A DNA stretch of 64,000 nucleotides from QALR01 sp900552255 (GCA_048526005.1 DBFVEH010000003.1:124001-188000); one strand, 5' to 3'. Positions 17,222 through 25,944 are shown, numbered from the stretch's first letter. Program-made: numbers and translations. The notes: generated by a model not told the origin, from the sequence alone.

Positions 17222-17362
17222 TGTAATAGATGAGCCGCAGCGGGACACGGAGCCCACGCGCCGGATTTCGTCTCAGGCAGCTCTGCACACGGCGCGCCGC
17301 CCCCGATTGGTATGGTCAAAAGGGCAGTTCTGCCGCAAAATACGTTTCGGATGGTGATAGTT

Positions 17363-17995
17363 TTGGAACTCAGTCTGATGGGACAGGATAAATTAAAGGT
17401 GACCTTGACGCCGTTTGATATGATCAAATACGACCTCACATGCGACAAGATCGATTACGACAACACGGAAACGCGGAAAGCCGTTTGGAGCATACTCGAT
17501 TATGCCAAGCACGAAACCGGCTTCGATGCGGCGGCGGGACGGATTTACATTCAGGTATATCCGGAAAAAAACGGCGGCTGTGAAATTTACATAACAAAAC
17601 TGCAAAAAAATGAGCTCCCGTCCGCCGGAGACATGAATCCTACAAATGAAAAAACGGCCGCCGTCGTCCCCAAGGAGGTTCGCGCCGTCTATCAGTTCGA
17701 GGATGCGGAAAATCTCATGCGGGTATGCAAATTCCTTGCCAGACGTGGATATTCGGCCAAAAGCGGCGCGTTTGTCGAAAGCATTCCGAAAAACAAGTGC
17801 CGCTATTACCTTTTGATCGTGGAAACGGTGCCGGTGATACAAGGAAAAAAAGCGAAATATCTGCGTGAAAATCTTTTTATCGGGGAATTCGGCACCCGCA
17901 TGGAAAGCGACAATTCCATTCCGTATCTGAAAGAGCATTGCAAGTGCATCTGCGAGGAGGACGCCGTCCATACGCTGGCCACGGTCGCGAAATGA
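17363..17995 (+). CDS. mecA: MecA-family adaptor protein
   Basis: Adaptor of 210 residues. The N-terminal domain (LSLMGQDKLKVTLTPFDM) resembles the substrate-binding part of MecA; the C-terminal domain (about 110-210) would dock on ClpC. MecA delivers proteins such as ComK to ClpCP for degradation. I chose the TTG at 17363: GGATGGTGAT (17349-17358), one mismatch from the ideal GGAGGTGAT, lies at correct spacing, and the product then aligns with the usual MELxxxxxxKLK start. The ATG at 17351 falls inside that site. The acidic middle linker is typical. Confidence 0.82.
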   Translation: MELSLMGQDKLKVTLTPFDMIKYDLTCDKIDYDNTETRKAVWSILDYAKHETGFDAAAGRIYIQVYPEKNGGCEIYITKLQKNELPSAGDMNPTNEKTAAVVPKEVRAVYQFEDAENLMRVCKFLARRGYSAKSGAFVESIPKNKCRYYLLIVETVPVIQGKKAKYLRENLFIGEFGTRMESDNSIPYLKEHCKCICEEDAVHTLATVAK

Positions 17996-18038
17996 CGAAA
18001 ATCCCTTCAAAATAATTGAGGAAAAATAAAAAATATAA

Positions 18039-18067
18039 TTGCAACATAACGCCGTTTGTGGTACAAT
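18039..18067 (+). promoter_or_regulatory. Promoter inside the dyad element upstream of the uracil-DNA glycosylase gene
   Basis: TTGCAA, exactly 17 bases, TACAAT. The spacer contains the left outer arm (18048-18061) of the large inverted repeat. Confidence 0.65.
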
Positions 18068-18172
18068 AGCCTCGCAAGCGTCCCTGCTTGCGCCGGACAT
18101 CATAAAATCCCCATTCCATTCGCAGCGATGGGATTTATGATAGGAGGCTAATGGCCGCAAACGGCGTTTTTT
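18048..18172 (+). repeat. Nested dyad element ending in a T-run
   Basis: Three nested inverted-repeat pairs: AACGCCGTTTGTGG (18048-18061) with CCGCAAACGGCGTT (18155-18168), one mismatch; TAGCCTC (18067-18073) with GAGGCTA (18144-18150); and ATCATAAAATCCC (18099-18111) with GGGATTTATGAT (18130-18141). A side hairpin GCAAGC/GCTTGC lies at 18074-18091. TTTTTT follows the right outer arm. On a transcript from mecA it would fold as a branched terminator; from the internal promoter it gives a leader RNA of about 100 nt. Confidence 0.65.
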
Positions 18173-18258
18173 CGCATCTTCTTATAAAAGAGCGGCTATC
18201 TCATATTTTCTCCGCAAAAAAGCGGAGAGGGAGGTCACATGGAAATCAAAACTCTTGA
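18151..18258 (+). CDS. Possible leader peptide of 35 residues before the uracil-DNA glycosylase gene
   Basis: ATG at 18151, three bases after AGGAGG (18142-18147). It reads through the right arm of the dyad and stops just inside the glycosylase gene, overlapping its start. The product (begins MAANGVFSHLL) is basic with no known domain. It may couple translation to the gene downstream. The spacing is short, so translation is uncertain. Confidence 0.3.
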   Translation: MAANGVFSHLLIKERLSHIFSAKKRRGRSHGNQNS

Positions 18259-18799
18259 TGAAATCAAAGCGTCCTGCGAGGGCTGTCAAAAATGTGAGCT
18301 TTACAAAACAAGAACGAACGTCGTTTTCGGCACCGGAAACTCGAATGCGAGCCTCATGTTCATCGGAGAAGCCCCCGGTCAGCACGAGGACGAAACCGGG
18401 ATCCCGTTCGTCGGAGCCGCCGGCAAGCTGCTCGACAAATACCTCGACGCCGTCGGCATCGACCGCGGCGACGTATACATAGCGAATATCTTAAAATGCC
18501 GTCCTCCGAAAAATCGCGACCCTCTTCCGGAGGAGGAGGACTGCTGCATCGATTATCTGCGCGCGCAGGTAGCTACCATCGCGCCGAAGGTCATCGTCTG
18601 TCTCGGACGGATCTCCGCCATGCGCATCATCAAGCCGGACTTTAAAATCACGGCGGAGCACGGCAAATGGTTCGACAAAAAGGGCGTTTCCGTATGCGCG
18701 GTCTATCACCCCGCGGCGCTGCTGCGCGATCCGCGCAAAAAGGACGACATGCTCGGCGATATGATGGCAATCAAGGAAAGACTGGACGCCCTCGCATGA
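18239..18799 (+). CDS. Uracil-DNA glycosylase, family 4 (iron-sulfur type)
   Basis: Protein of 186 residues with the family-4 motifs GEAPGQHEDETG (43-54) near the uracil pocket and YHPAALLR near 156. Cys13 and Cys16, with Cys87 and Cys103, are placed to hold the [4Fe-4S] cluster of this family. It removes uracil from DNA as the first step of base excision repair. GGGAGG precedes the ATG, and a small hairpin (TCTCCGC/GCGGAGA, 18209-18228) sits just before that site. The stop overlaps the AEC gene (ATGA). Confidence 0.92.
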   Translation: MEIKTLDEIKASCEGCQKCELYKTRTNVVFGTGNSNASLMFIGEAPGQHEDETGIPFVGAAGKLLDKYLDAVGIDRGDVYIANILKCRPPKNRDPLPEEEDCCIDYLRAQVATIAPKVIVCLGRISAMRIIKPDFKITAEHGKWFDKKGVSVCAVYHPAALLRDPRKKDDMLGDMMAIKERLDALA

Positions 18800-19740
18800 A
18801 TTTTTCCTCTTTGATTTCTACCTCGCTTTCCCTGTTTTTACTGATCGTCATAGGTTTTCTTCTGCGGAAGATCGGCATCATGGACGAAGCTTTCACCAAA
18901 AAGCTTTCCGGCTTTGTCGCAAAGGCCGCGCAGCCGTTTCTCATCGCCTATTCCATCATCAAGCTCGACTACTCCGCAGAAAACCTGAAAAACGGCTTTA
19001 TCGTGCTCGGCTTCGGCGTTCTCGCACATCTTTTTATGGCGCTCGTCGCCCTGCTCGCATTTTTCCGCATCGGGGATGCGGATGAGAAAAAAATCCATGA
19101 ATACGCCTGCACCTTTTCAAACTGCGCGTTTGTCGGCTATCCGATTTTAAACGCGCTGTTCGGCGAAATCGGACTTTTTTACGGCGCGTTTTACGTCATC
19201 GTTTACAACCTCGGCGTATGGAGCTACGGCGTCGCGCTGATGGCGCGCGGCAAGGGCGTAAAAATCAGCCTTCGCAAAATGCTCTTGAACCTCGGCACCA
19301 TTCCCTGCGCCATCGGACTGGGAATCTATATCGCGCGGATTCCGCTGCCGGATTTTCTGCTCTCACTCATGGACAACATGGCGGGGCTCTGCACGCCGCT
19401 TTCTCTCATTGTGACGGGTTCTCTCGTGGCAGCCATGCCGCTACGCCGTCTTTTTACAAATCCGAAGCTATACTACTTCTGCGCCGTGAAGCTTATCGCG
19501 CTGCCGCTTGTTTCAGCGATAATCCTGCGTTTTTTAGGAATATCGGAACTCGTTGCAGGTGTCAATCTCGCGGTCTTTCTCACGGTGATGATTGCGCTGC
19601 CGCCCGCGGCATTCACTTCCCTTTTTGCCGATATGTATGATGTGAAGCCCTCCTATGCGGCGCAGCTCGTCAGTCTCGGCACCATGCTTTCTCCGTTCAC
19701 CATTCTGCTTGTGATGAAAATCACGGAGCTTATTTTATAA
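18796..19740 (+). CDS. AEC-family transporter (auxin efflux carrier type)
   Basis: Membrane protein of 314 residues with about ten segments in two five-helix halves, as in the AEC/PIN-like family. FSNCAFVGYPILNALFGE near 114 matches the conserved Asn/Pro crossover of the first half. Bacterial members carry organic acids such as malate. The start at 18796 overlaps the glycosylase stop by four bases; the longer frame from 18667 belongs to that gene's DNA. The substrate cannot be read from sequence. No terminator intervenes before the repeats that follow. Confidence 0.85.
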   Translation: MNFSSLISTSLSLFLLIVIGFLLRKIGIMDEAFTKKLSGFVAKAAQPFLIAYSIIKLDYSAENLKNGFIVLGFGVLAHLFMALVALLAFFRIGDADEKKIHEYACTFSNCAFVGYPILNALFGEIGLFYGAFYVIVYNLGVWSYGVALMARGKGVKISLRKMLLNLGTIPCAIGLGIYIARIPLPDFLLSLMDNMAGLCTPLSLIVTGSLVAAMPLRRLFTNPKLYYFCAVKLIALPLVSAIILRFLGISELVAGVNLAVFLTVMIALPPAAFTSLFADMYDVKPSYAAQLVSLGTMLSPFTILLVMKITELIL

Positions 19741-19744
19741 AATA

Positions 19745-20155
19745 ATTGTGCTTTTCTCACTGAGGAGAAAAGCACCAAAAGACTCACCGAGACTCCCGTC
19801 TCGGACTCCCATCCTTCTGCTGGGAAGCATACACCCACGGCTCGAAAGGTGTTGCAGTGCTCGCGGGGCTTGCACAGGCCACCACTCGCCGTGCAGAGAG
19901 CAACTGCGACTGGGCAGTTCGCGCCCGCAGGCGCAAGGCGCGCGCCGTGTGAGCGCCTCCCGGCGCGATGCTTGCGAAAGGGGCGGCGACCCGCGGATCA
20001 CGCGAGCTTCGCGAGCGTGGATGCCGTCTTTCATAGCCGCCATCGAACCGCTGCCGGCCGCACAAACAATCGAACGGTACGTTCGCGGCTTCTTTTCGTT
20101 CTTTTCTTTCCGCAAAGAAAAGAACACGCTTCTCCTTTTCAAAGGAGAAAATATG
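19745..20155. repeat. 407-bp structured tandem repeat, unit 1
   Basis: Non-coding unit with ordered hairpins: GCTTTTCTC/GAGAAAAGC (19750-19773); CCGAGAC-tccc-GTCTCGG (19787-19804); a highly conserved core from about 19885 to 20070; CGAACG-gta-CGTTCG (20071-20085); GTTCTTTTCTTT/AAAGAAAAGAAC (20098-20125); TTCTCCTTT/AAAGGAGAA (20130-20149). The open frames here are repeat-derived and differ between copies. Confidence 0.85.
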
Positions 20156-20566
20156 TACTTTTCTCCGCAGGGAGAAAAGATACCAAAAGAGCTGTTGAGG
20201 CTACCGCCTCAAACTCCCATCTATCTACTGAGAAGCACATACCCACGGCTCCCAACAGACGGAACCGCGCACCTGCGTGCGCTCTCCGTCATTCGCCGTG
20301 CGGGAAGTAACTGCCGCTGGGAAGCCTGCGCCCGCAGGCGCAAGGCGCGCGCCGTGTGAGCGCCACCCGGCACGATGCTTGCAAAAGGGGCGGCGACCCG
20401 CGGATCACGCGAACGAAGTGAGCGTGGACGCCGTCTTTCATAGCCGCTATCGAACCGCTGCCAGCCGCACGAACGGTCAAGCCGGAGGCTTGCGGTTCTT
20501 TTGATGCTTTTCTTTCTGTAAAGAAAAGCATGCGTTCTCTCCTTTGCCAAAGGAGAAAAATATGAG
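20156..20566. repeat. 407-bp structured tandem repeat, unit 2
   Basis: Second copy. It keeps every hairpin of unit 1, but several stems have changed on both sides: TTGAGGC-tacc-GCCTCAA (20195-20212), CAAGCC-gga-GGCTTG (20478-20492) and ATGCTTTTCTTT/AAAGAAAAGCAT (20504-20531). The shared GCGCCCGCAG block is at 19921 and 20328, giving the 407-bp period. Confidence 0.85.
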
Positions 20567-20600
20567 CTTTTCTCACTGAGGAGAAAAACACCAAAAATCA
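20567..20600. repeat. Partial third unit of the structured repeat
   Basis: Repeats only the opening hairpin (GCTTTTCTC...GAGAAAAAC) and ACACCAAAAA, then breaks off 25 bases before the phosphofructokinase start. Confidence 0.7.
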
Positions 20601-20625
20601 TCATAAATAAAAGGAGAATCAATTT

Positions 20626-21858
20626 ATGGAACAACTTCGCGGAAATGCCTTCGTCGGGCAGTCCGGAGGACCCACCGCCGCCATCAACGCCACCCTTGCG
20701 GGCGTCATCCGCGGCGCCATGGAATGCGACGGCGTCGGCAAGCTCTACGGCGCAAAAAACGGCATCGAGGGCGTGCTCGCCAAGACGTTCATCGATCTTT
20801 CCGGCATGACGGAGGACGAGCTTTGCCTCTTGGAAAATACGCCGGCCGCCGCACTCGGCTCCTGCCGAAAGAAGCTCCCGCCGGATTTCGAGGGGGAAAA
20901 CCGCAAAATCTATGACGATATTCTCGCGGTATTCCGTGAATACGACATCCGTTATTTCTTCTACATCGGCGGCAACGACTCGATGGATACCGTAGCAAAG
21001 CTCTCCCGCTATACAAGGGAGGTCGGATATGAAATGCGCGTCATCGGCGTGCCGAAAACCATCGACAACGATCTTGCAGGCACCGATCATACACCCGGCT
21101 TCGGCTCCGCCGCAAAATACATCGCCGCGACGATGCAGGAGATTCTGCGCGATACCGCCGTTTACACGGTAAAGGCCGTCACCATCGTGGAAATTATGGG
21201 ACGCGACGCGGGCTGGCTTACAGCCGCGGCGGCACTTCCCTCTCTTTATACAAACGTTTCACCCGATCTCGTCTATCTGCCGGAGGTGCCGTTTGATTAC
21301 GACCGCTTCTTCGAGGACGTTGAAAAAGCCTTTGAGCGTCACCCGAATGTTGTGGTCGCCGTCTCGGAGGGCGTGCGCACGGCGGACGGAAGATATGTCG
21401 GCGAGGGCACGCAAAGCGGCGCCGCCGACGCCTTCGGCCATAAATATCTCTCCGGCACGGGCAAGGCGCTCGAGCTTGCCGTCAAGGAGAAATTCGGCTG
21501 CAAGGTGCGCTCGATCGAGCTGAATCTGCCGCAGCGCTGCGCTTCCCATTTCGCGTCGAAAACCGACCTTGACGAATCCGTGACGATCGGCCGCGCCGCC
21601 GTTTGGTATGCGGTCTCCGGCGAAACCGGAAAAATGATGGTATTCGTTCGAGGCAAGGGAGACGCTTATGAAATCGGCGTCGACAGCTCCGATATCACAG
21701 GTATCGCCAACGTCATACGAAAGGTGCCGCGGGAATATATCAACGAGCGCGGCAACGGCGTAACGCCCGCGTGTCTCTCCTACATCGCGCCGCTCATTCT
21801 CGGAGAACCGACGCTCGTCTATGAAGGCGGGCTCCCGAAGCATTTCTCATTTAAATAA
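20626..21858 (+). CDS. 6-phosphofructokinase, probably pyrophosphate-dependent
   Basis: Protein of 410 residues. Phosphate-binding loop QSGGPTAAINATLAG (12-26), GGNDS (115-119) with Asp where ATP enzymes have Gly, catalytic PKTIDND (143-149) and MGRDAGW near 190. Asp in GGxD and Lys in PKTIDND are marks of the PPi-using group. It phosphorylates fructose-6-phosphate in glycolysis, reversibly if PPi is the donor. AAAGGAG lies at good spacing upstream. The structured repeat ends just before its ribosome binding site. Confidence 0.9.
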   Translation: MEQLRGNAFVGQSGGPTAAINATLAGVIRGAMECDGVGKLYGAKNGIEGVLAKTFIDLSGMTEDELCLLENTPAAALGSCRKKLPPDFEGENRKIYDDILAVFREYDIRYFFYIGGNDSMDTVAKLSRYTREVGYEMRVIGVPKTIDNDLAGTDHTPGFGSAAKYIAATMQEILRDTAVYTVKAVTIVEIMGRDAGWLTAAAALPSLYTNVSPDLVYLPEVPFDYDRFFEDVEKAFERHPNVVVAVSEGVRTADGRYVGEGTQSGAADAFGHKYLSGTGKALELAVKEKFGCKVRSIELNLPQRCASHFASKTDLDESVTIGRAAVWYAVSGETGKMMVFVRGKGDAYEIGVDSSDITGIANVIRKVPREYINERGNGVTPACLSYIAPLILGEPTLVYEGGLPKHFSFK

Positions 21859-21909
21859 CGATAGAAAGAAATAAGAACCGCCGTCCCCTCGGACGGCATG
21901 GAGGATATC

Positions 21910-22908
21910 ATGACGGCAGTCTTTTTTTCCAAACGCTATTTCAATATCGATAACGTCTACAGCGAGGAAAGCAAGCGCAGACTTGCGGAAAAGCTCACCT
22001 TCATCGCGCCGGTCAAAAGCGAAAAGGAGCTGGAGGCGCGCAAGGAAGAAACCGTAAAGGTAGACTACATCTTCTCCACATGGGGCATGCCCGCTCTCTC
22101 AAAAGAGGAAATTCGGCGCTATTTCCCGAATCTGAAGCACGTATTTTACGCCGCCGGCACGGTTCAGAGCTTTGCGCGTCCGTTCCTTGAGCTCGGAATC
22201 CCCGTCCATTCGGCTTGGCGCGCCAACGGCATTCCCGTCGCGGAGGTCACCGTCTCCGAAATCATCCTCGCAAGCAAGGGCTTTTTCCGCCGGCGCGTCC
22301 GCTCGCATGGAGACTGGCACAACGACGATCCGGATTATCATTTTCCGGGCAATTACGGCACAAAAATCGGGATTCTCGGCGCCGGCATGATCGGCTCAAA
22401 GGTCATCGAGCTGCTCGCGCCGTATCACCTGGAGCTTTTCGTATTCGATCCGTTTCTCTCCGAGGAAAGAGCTGCGCAGCTGCACGTGAAGAAAGCCTCC
22501 TTGGAGGAAATTTTCGAGCGCTGCCACGTCGTCACCAATCATATCGCAAACAAGCCGGAAACCGTCGGCATGATAAGCCGGGATCTCCTTTCTCGCATGG
22601 GCGAATATGCCGTGTTCATCAACACGGGACGCGGCGCGCAGGTGGATATGCAGGCGCTCGTCGACGAGCTGCGCGCTCATCCCGGACGCACGGCGCTGCT
22701 CGACGTAACAGACCCCGAGGAGCCGCCCCGCGAGGACAGCGAGCTCTATCGCCTTGACAACGTGTTTCTGACCCCGCACATCGCCGGCAGCATCGGCTAT
22801 GAAACGCATCGGCTCGCGGACTTCATGGTCGAGGAATACGAACAAATTGCCGCGGGAAAGCCCGCGCGCCACACCGTGACGCTTGCCATGCTCGAAACTA
22901 TGGCGTAA
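21910..22908 (+). CDS. D-isomer-specific 2-hydroxyacid dehydrogenase
   Basis: NAD-dependent dehydrogenase of 332 residues. Rossmann motif GILGAGMIGSKV near 154, INTGRGAQVD near 236 with the substrate Arg, and PHIAGSIGYE near 289 with the catalytic His. The fold is that of phosphoglycerate and lactate dehydrogenases; the substrate is unknown. The ATG at 21910 has GGAGG six bases upstream, whereas the ATG at 21898 overlaps that site. It is followed after 26 bases by a flavin oxidoreductase with which it is probably co-transcribed. Confidence 0.87.
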   Translation: MTAVFFSKRYFNIDNVYSEESKRRLAEKLTFIAPVKSEKELEARKEETVKVDYIFSTWGMPALSKEEIRRYFPNLKHVFYAAGTVQSFARPFLELGIPVHSAWRANGIPVAEVTVSEIILASKGFFRRRVRSHGDWHNDDPDYHFPGNYGTKIGILGAGMIGSKVIELLAPYHLELFVFDPFLSEERAAQLHVKKASLEEIFERCHVVTNHIANKPETVGMISRDLLSRMGEYAVFINTGRGAQVDMQALVDELRAHPGRTALLDVTDPEEPPREDSELYRLDNVFLTPHIAGSIGYETHRLADFMVEEYEQIAAGKPARHTVTLAMLETMA

Positions 22909-22934
22909 ATTCAGAGGACCGGAGGGCAACAGCC

Positions 22935-24272
22935 ATGTACGCATACGAAAAAAAAGACCCCTACACCTTTTCCTTTACCTCGGCGGACGAGCTTCGCCTA
23001 TATATTGAGAACAACGGATTGGACATTCCTTTCTCCGACGATCTTTCCCCGCTCGCGGCGAAAAAAGAGCTGCGCACGCGCGGGGGACATATCACGCTTC
23101 AAAATTCCCTCACCGTACATCCGATGGAGGGCTTCGACGGAGAGCCGGACGGCACGCCGTCCGCGCTTTCCCACAGACGCTATCTGCGCTTTGCCCGTTC
23201 CGGCGCGGCTCTCATTTGGTCGGAGGCGATCGCCGTCCTGCCGGAAGCCCGCACCTCCGATCATCAAATCATGATTACAGAGAAAAACGCGGACGCCTAT
23301 AAAGCCCTCATCTCGGACATGAAAAAAATCTCGGATGCGCCGGTCATCGCACAGCTGACGCATTCCGGCAGATTCTCCAAAAACAGCGTAACGCCTCATC
23401 CGCTTTTCGCGACGAGAAGCCTGCCGTTTGAGTCCGTCCGCCCGGGCGACCGCGAGGTGCCGGTCGTCACCGACGAATATCTCGATACCCTGCCCGACGC
23501 GTTCGCGCGCGCCGCAAAGCTTGCGGAAAACGCGGGCTTCGACGGCATCGACATCAAGGCCTGCCACGGGTATCTGCTCTCGGAGCTTCTCTCCGCGCAC
23601 ACGCGCGAGGGAAAATACGGCGGTTCCTTTGAGAACCGCACACGGCTCATGCTCGACATCACGGACGCGGTGCGCGCCGTGCTCCGTCCCGAGACGATTC
23701 TCGCTTCGCGTCTTTCCGTCTCCGATATGATCGACTATCCTTACGGCTTCGGCGTCTCCGAGACCGTTCCCGCGTCCCCCGACTTCACCGAAGCAAAAAA
23801 GCTCATCGGCCTTCTGATGGAAAAAGGCCTTTCGCTGATCGACATGACGATGGGCTCTCCCTATTTCAATCCGCATGTCAACCGTCCGTACAGCAAGGGC
23901 GGCTATGTCCCGCCGGAGCATCCGCTCCGCGGCGTGGAGCGGCTCATCGGCGCGTCACGCGAGATTCAGACCGCGTTTCCGGAGCTTTGCCTCATCGGCA
24001 CCGGATACAGTTATCTCAGGCAGTTCGCGCCGTATGTCGCGGCGGGCGCGCTTCGGGACGGGGACGCGACGCTCATCGGCTTCGGCCGTATGGCGTTCGC
24101 ATACGAAGGCTTCGCGCATGACATGACCACGGGCACTGTCGATCCCCATAAGGTCTGCATCGCGTGCAGTAAGTGTACGGAAATCATGCGGGCGGGCGGC
24201 ACGACGGGATGTCCCATCCGCGATCAGGAGATTTATCTCCCCATCTACCGCGAAACCTGCATGAAAAAATAA
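22935..24272 (+). CDS. NADH:flavin oxidoreductase, Old Yellow Enzyme family
   Basis: TIM-barrel flavoprotein of 445 residues. HPMEGFDGEPDG near 62 and QLTHSGRFSK near 139 hold FMN, and DIKACHGYLLSELLS near 206 carries the substrate-binding His of the family. The C-terminus has a Cys cluster, CIACSKC followed after 11 residues by another Cys, spaced for an iron-sulfur cluster as in 2,4-dienoyl-CoA reductase-like enzymes, but the second flavin domain of those enzymes is missing. It reduces an unknown enone or acid. Confidence 0.87.
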   Translation: MYAYEKKDPYTFSFTSADELRLYIENNGLDIPFSDDLSPLAAKKELRTRGGHITLQNSLTVHPMEGFDGEPDGTPSALSHRRYLRFARSGAALIWSEAIAVLPEARTSDHQIMITEKNADAYKALISDMKKISDAPVIAQLTHSGRFSKNSVTPHPLFATRSLPFESVRPGDREVPVVTDEYLDTLPDAFARAAKLAENAGFDGIDIKACHGYLLSELLSAHTREGKYGGSFENRTRLMLDITDAVRAVLRPETILASRLSVSDMIDYPYGFGVSETVPASPDFTEAKKLIGLLMEKGLSLIDMTMGSPYFNPHVNRPYSKGGYVPPEHPLRGVERLIGASREIQTAFPELCLIGTGYSYLRQFAPYVAAGALRDGDATLIGFGRMAFAYEGFAHDMTTGTVDPHKVCIACSKCTEIMRAGGTTGCPIRDQEIYLPIYRETCMKK

Positions 24273-24288
24273 AAGGGAGGCGTCGCCT

Positions 24289-25050
24289 ATGACAGGACAA
24301 TATGCCGTTCTATCGGAATTTTACGACCGACTGATGGAGGACACCGATTACGACGCATGGGCGTCGTTTTATATCCGCTGCTTTAAAAAATATGAAATAT
24401 CACCCGGGAGGATTCTCGACCTCGCCTGCGGCACCGGAAATATCACGCTCCCGCTCGCAAAACGCGGATACGAGCTGACCGGCATCGATCAGAGCGCGGA
24501 AATGCTCGCTCTCGCAAGAAAAAAAGCGGACGAGAAAGGGCTTCGCGTTTGTCTTTCCGAGCAGAACATCGCCTGCTTCGACGCCGGCGGCGGCTTTGAG
24601 GCTGCAATCTGCTCCTTCGACGGCATCAATTATCTGACGAAAAGCGCGGATGTGCTCTCCTGCCTCGCTCGGGTATATGAAGCCCTCACAGACGGCGGCC
24701 TTTTTATTTTCGATATCGGCACGCCATACAAATATCGGAATATTCTTGCCGACCGCACATACGACTATGAATACGACGACCTTTTCGTCTCTTGGCAGAA
24801 TTATTACTGCGAGAAAAACCGGCTCTGCGATTTCTATCTCACCTTTTTTGTGAAAGACGGGACGATGTGGCGCCGGTTCGACGAAAATCAGCGCCAGCGG
24901 TGCTATTCGCTCCGAACAATAGAAAAAATGCTGCGGGATACCGGATTTTCCCTTTTGGAAACGGCCTCGGACACCGATTTTTCGCCGATGTCGGACACCT
25001 CGGAGCGATGCTTTTTCATCTGCCGGAAATCCGAAGAAAAATCCTCATAA
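24289..25050 (+). CDS. Class I SAM-dependent methyltransferase
   Basis: Methyltransferase of 253 residues. Motif I ILDLACGTGNITLPL (43-57) and the acidic residue in LTGIDQSAEML (64-74) bind S-adenosylmethionine; YDRLMEDTDYDAW at the start is typical of the small-molecule group. It begins 16 bases after the flavin oxidoreductase with AAAGGGAGG ahead of the ATG, so it belongs to the same transcript. The substrate is unknown. Confidence 0.85.
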   Translation: MTGQYAVLSEFYDRLMEDTDYDAWASFYIRCFKKYEISPGRILDLACGTGNITLPLAKRGYELTGIDQSAEMLALARKKADEKGLRVCLSEQNIACFDAGGGFEAAICSFDGINYLTKSADVLSCLARVYEALTDGGLFIFDIGTPYKYRNILADRTYDYEYDDLFVSWQNYYCEKNRLCDFYLTFFVKDGTMWRRFDENQRQRCYSLRTIEKMLRDTGFSLLETASDTDFSPMSDTSERCFFICRKSEEKSS

Positions 25051-25059
25051 GGAGGCTCC

Positions 25060-25932
25060 ATGGAAAAAAACAACGTACTCCGCGCGATGACCCATGACGG
25101 GGCGGCGCGGATTCTCATCATCAATTCAACGAAGATCGTCGATACCGCGGTCCGGTATCACGGCACCGTGCCGACCGCGACGGCGGCGCTCGGCCGCGTC
25201 ATGACCGCCGCTTCCCTGATGGGCACCATGCTCAAAGAACCGGAAGGAAGGCTCACGGTAAAATTCAAGGGGGACGGTCCTGCCGGTATCCTTCTCGCCG
25301 TTTCCGACTATATGGGAAACGTCAAGGGCCATATCGGGAATCCGTCAGCGGAGCTGCCGAAGAAGCCGAACGGAAAGCTCGATGTCGGCGGCATCGTCGG
25401 TCACGGCGAGCTATGCGTCATCCGCGACGAGGGGACGGGCGAGCCGCAGACCGGCATCTCGGAGATCACAAGCGGCGAGATCGCGGAGGATATCTGCGCC
25501 TATTTCGCCCAAAGCGAACAGATCCCGACGGTGTGCTCGCTCGGCGTGCTCGTCGATACCGATCTGTCCTGCCGCGCGGCGGGCGGCATTCTCATCCAGC
25601 TCCTGCCCTACGCTGCGGAAGAGACCGTCGCCGCCATTGAAAAGAATCTGCCGAAAATGTCGAATATCTCCTCCCTTTTCGACAAAGGAATGTCAAATGA
25701 AGAGGTCGCGGCGTTCGTGCTCGACGGAATCGAATACGACGTCTTCGACACATTCTCGGCGGAATACCGATGCGACTGCCGCCGTGAAAGGATCTTGGAG
25801 GCACTGTCAAGCTTCTCCGAAAAGGAGCTGGACGACACCTTTTTGGACGACGAACAGATCGAGGTCTGCTGTCGGTTCTGCGATAAAAAATATTACTATA
25901 CCCGAGACGATATCGAAAAAGCGCGCCGGTGA
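25060..25932 (+). CDS. hslO: Redox-regulated chaperone Hsp33
   Basis: Hsp33 of 290 residues. The C-terminal zinc switch is present as Cys238-x-Cys240 and Cys271-x2-Cys274. Oxidation releases zinc and unfolds the switch, turning on holdase activity. The N-terminal domain has the usual RVMTAASLMGTMLK near 46-58. GGAGG precedes the ATG and only nine bases separate it from the methyltransferase. Ending an operon of redox enzymes, it may be expressed under oxidative stress. A terminator follows. Confidence 0.95.
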   Translation: MEKNNVLRAMTHDGAARILIINSTKIVDTAVRYHGTVPTATAALGRVMTAASLMGTMLKEPEGRLTVKFKGDGPAGILLAVSDYMGNVKGHIGNPSAELPKKPNGKLDVGGIVGHGELCVIRDEGTGEPQTGISEITSGEIAEDICAYFAQSEQIPTVCSLGVLVDTDLSCRAAGGILIQLLPYAAEETVAAIEKNLPKMSNISSLFDKGMSNEEVAAFVLDGIEYDVFDTFSAEYRCDCRRERILEALSSFSEKELDDTFLDDEQIEVCCRFCDKKYYYTRDDIEKARR

Positions 25933-25944
25933 CGGCCAATAAAC

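Noticed and set aside
19748..20359. Overlapping open frames in the 407-bp repeat region
   Set aside because: The frames are not kept between the two copies, while the hairpins are; the region behaves as non-coding.
19745..20600. CRISPR array
   Set aside because: The repeat period of about 407 bp and the near-identical core have no spacer-repeat pattern, and no cas gene is present.
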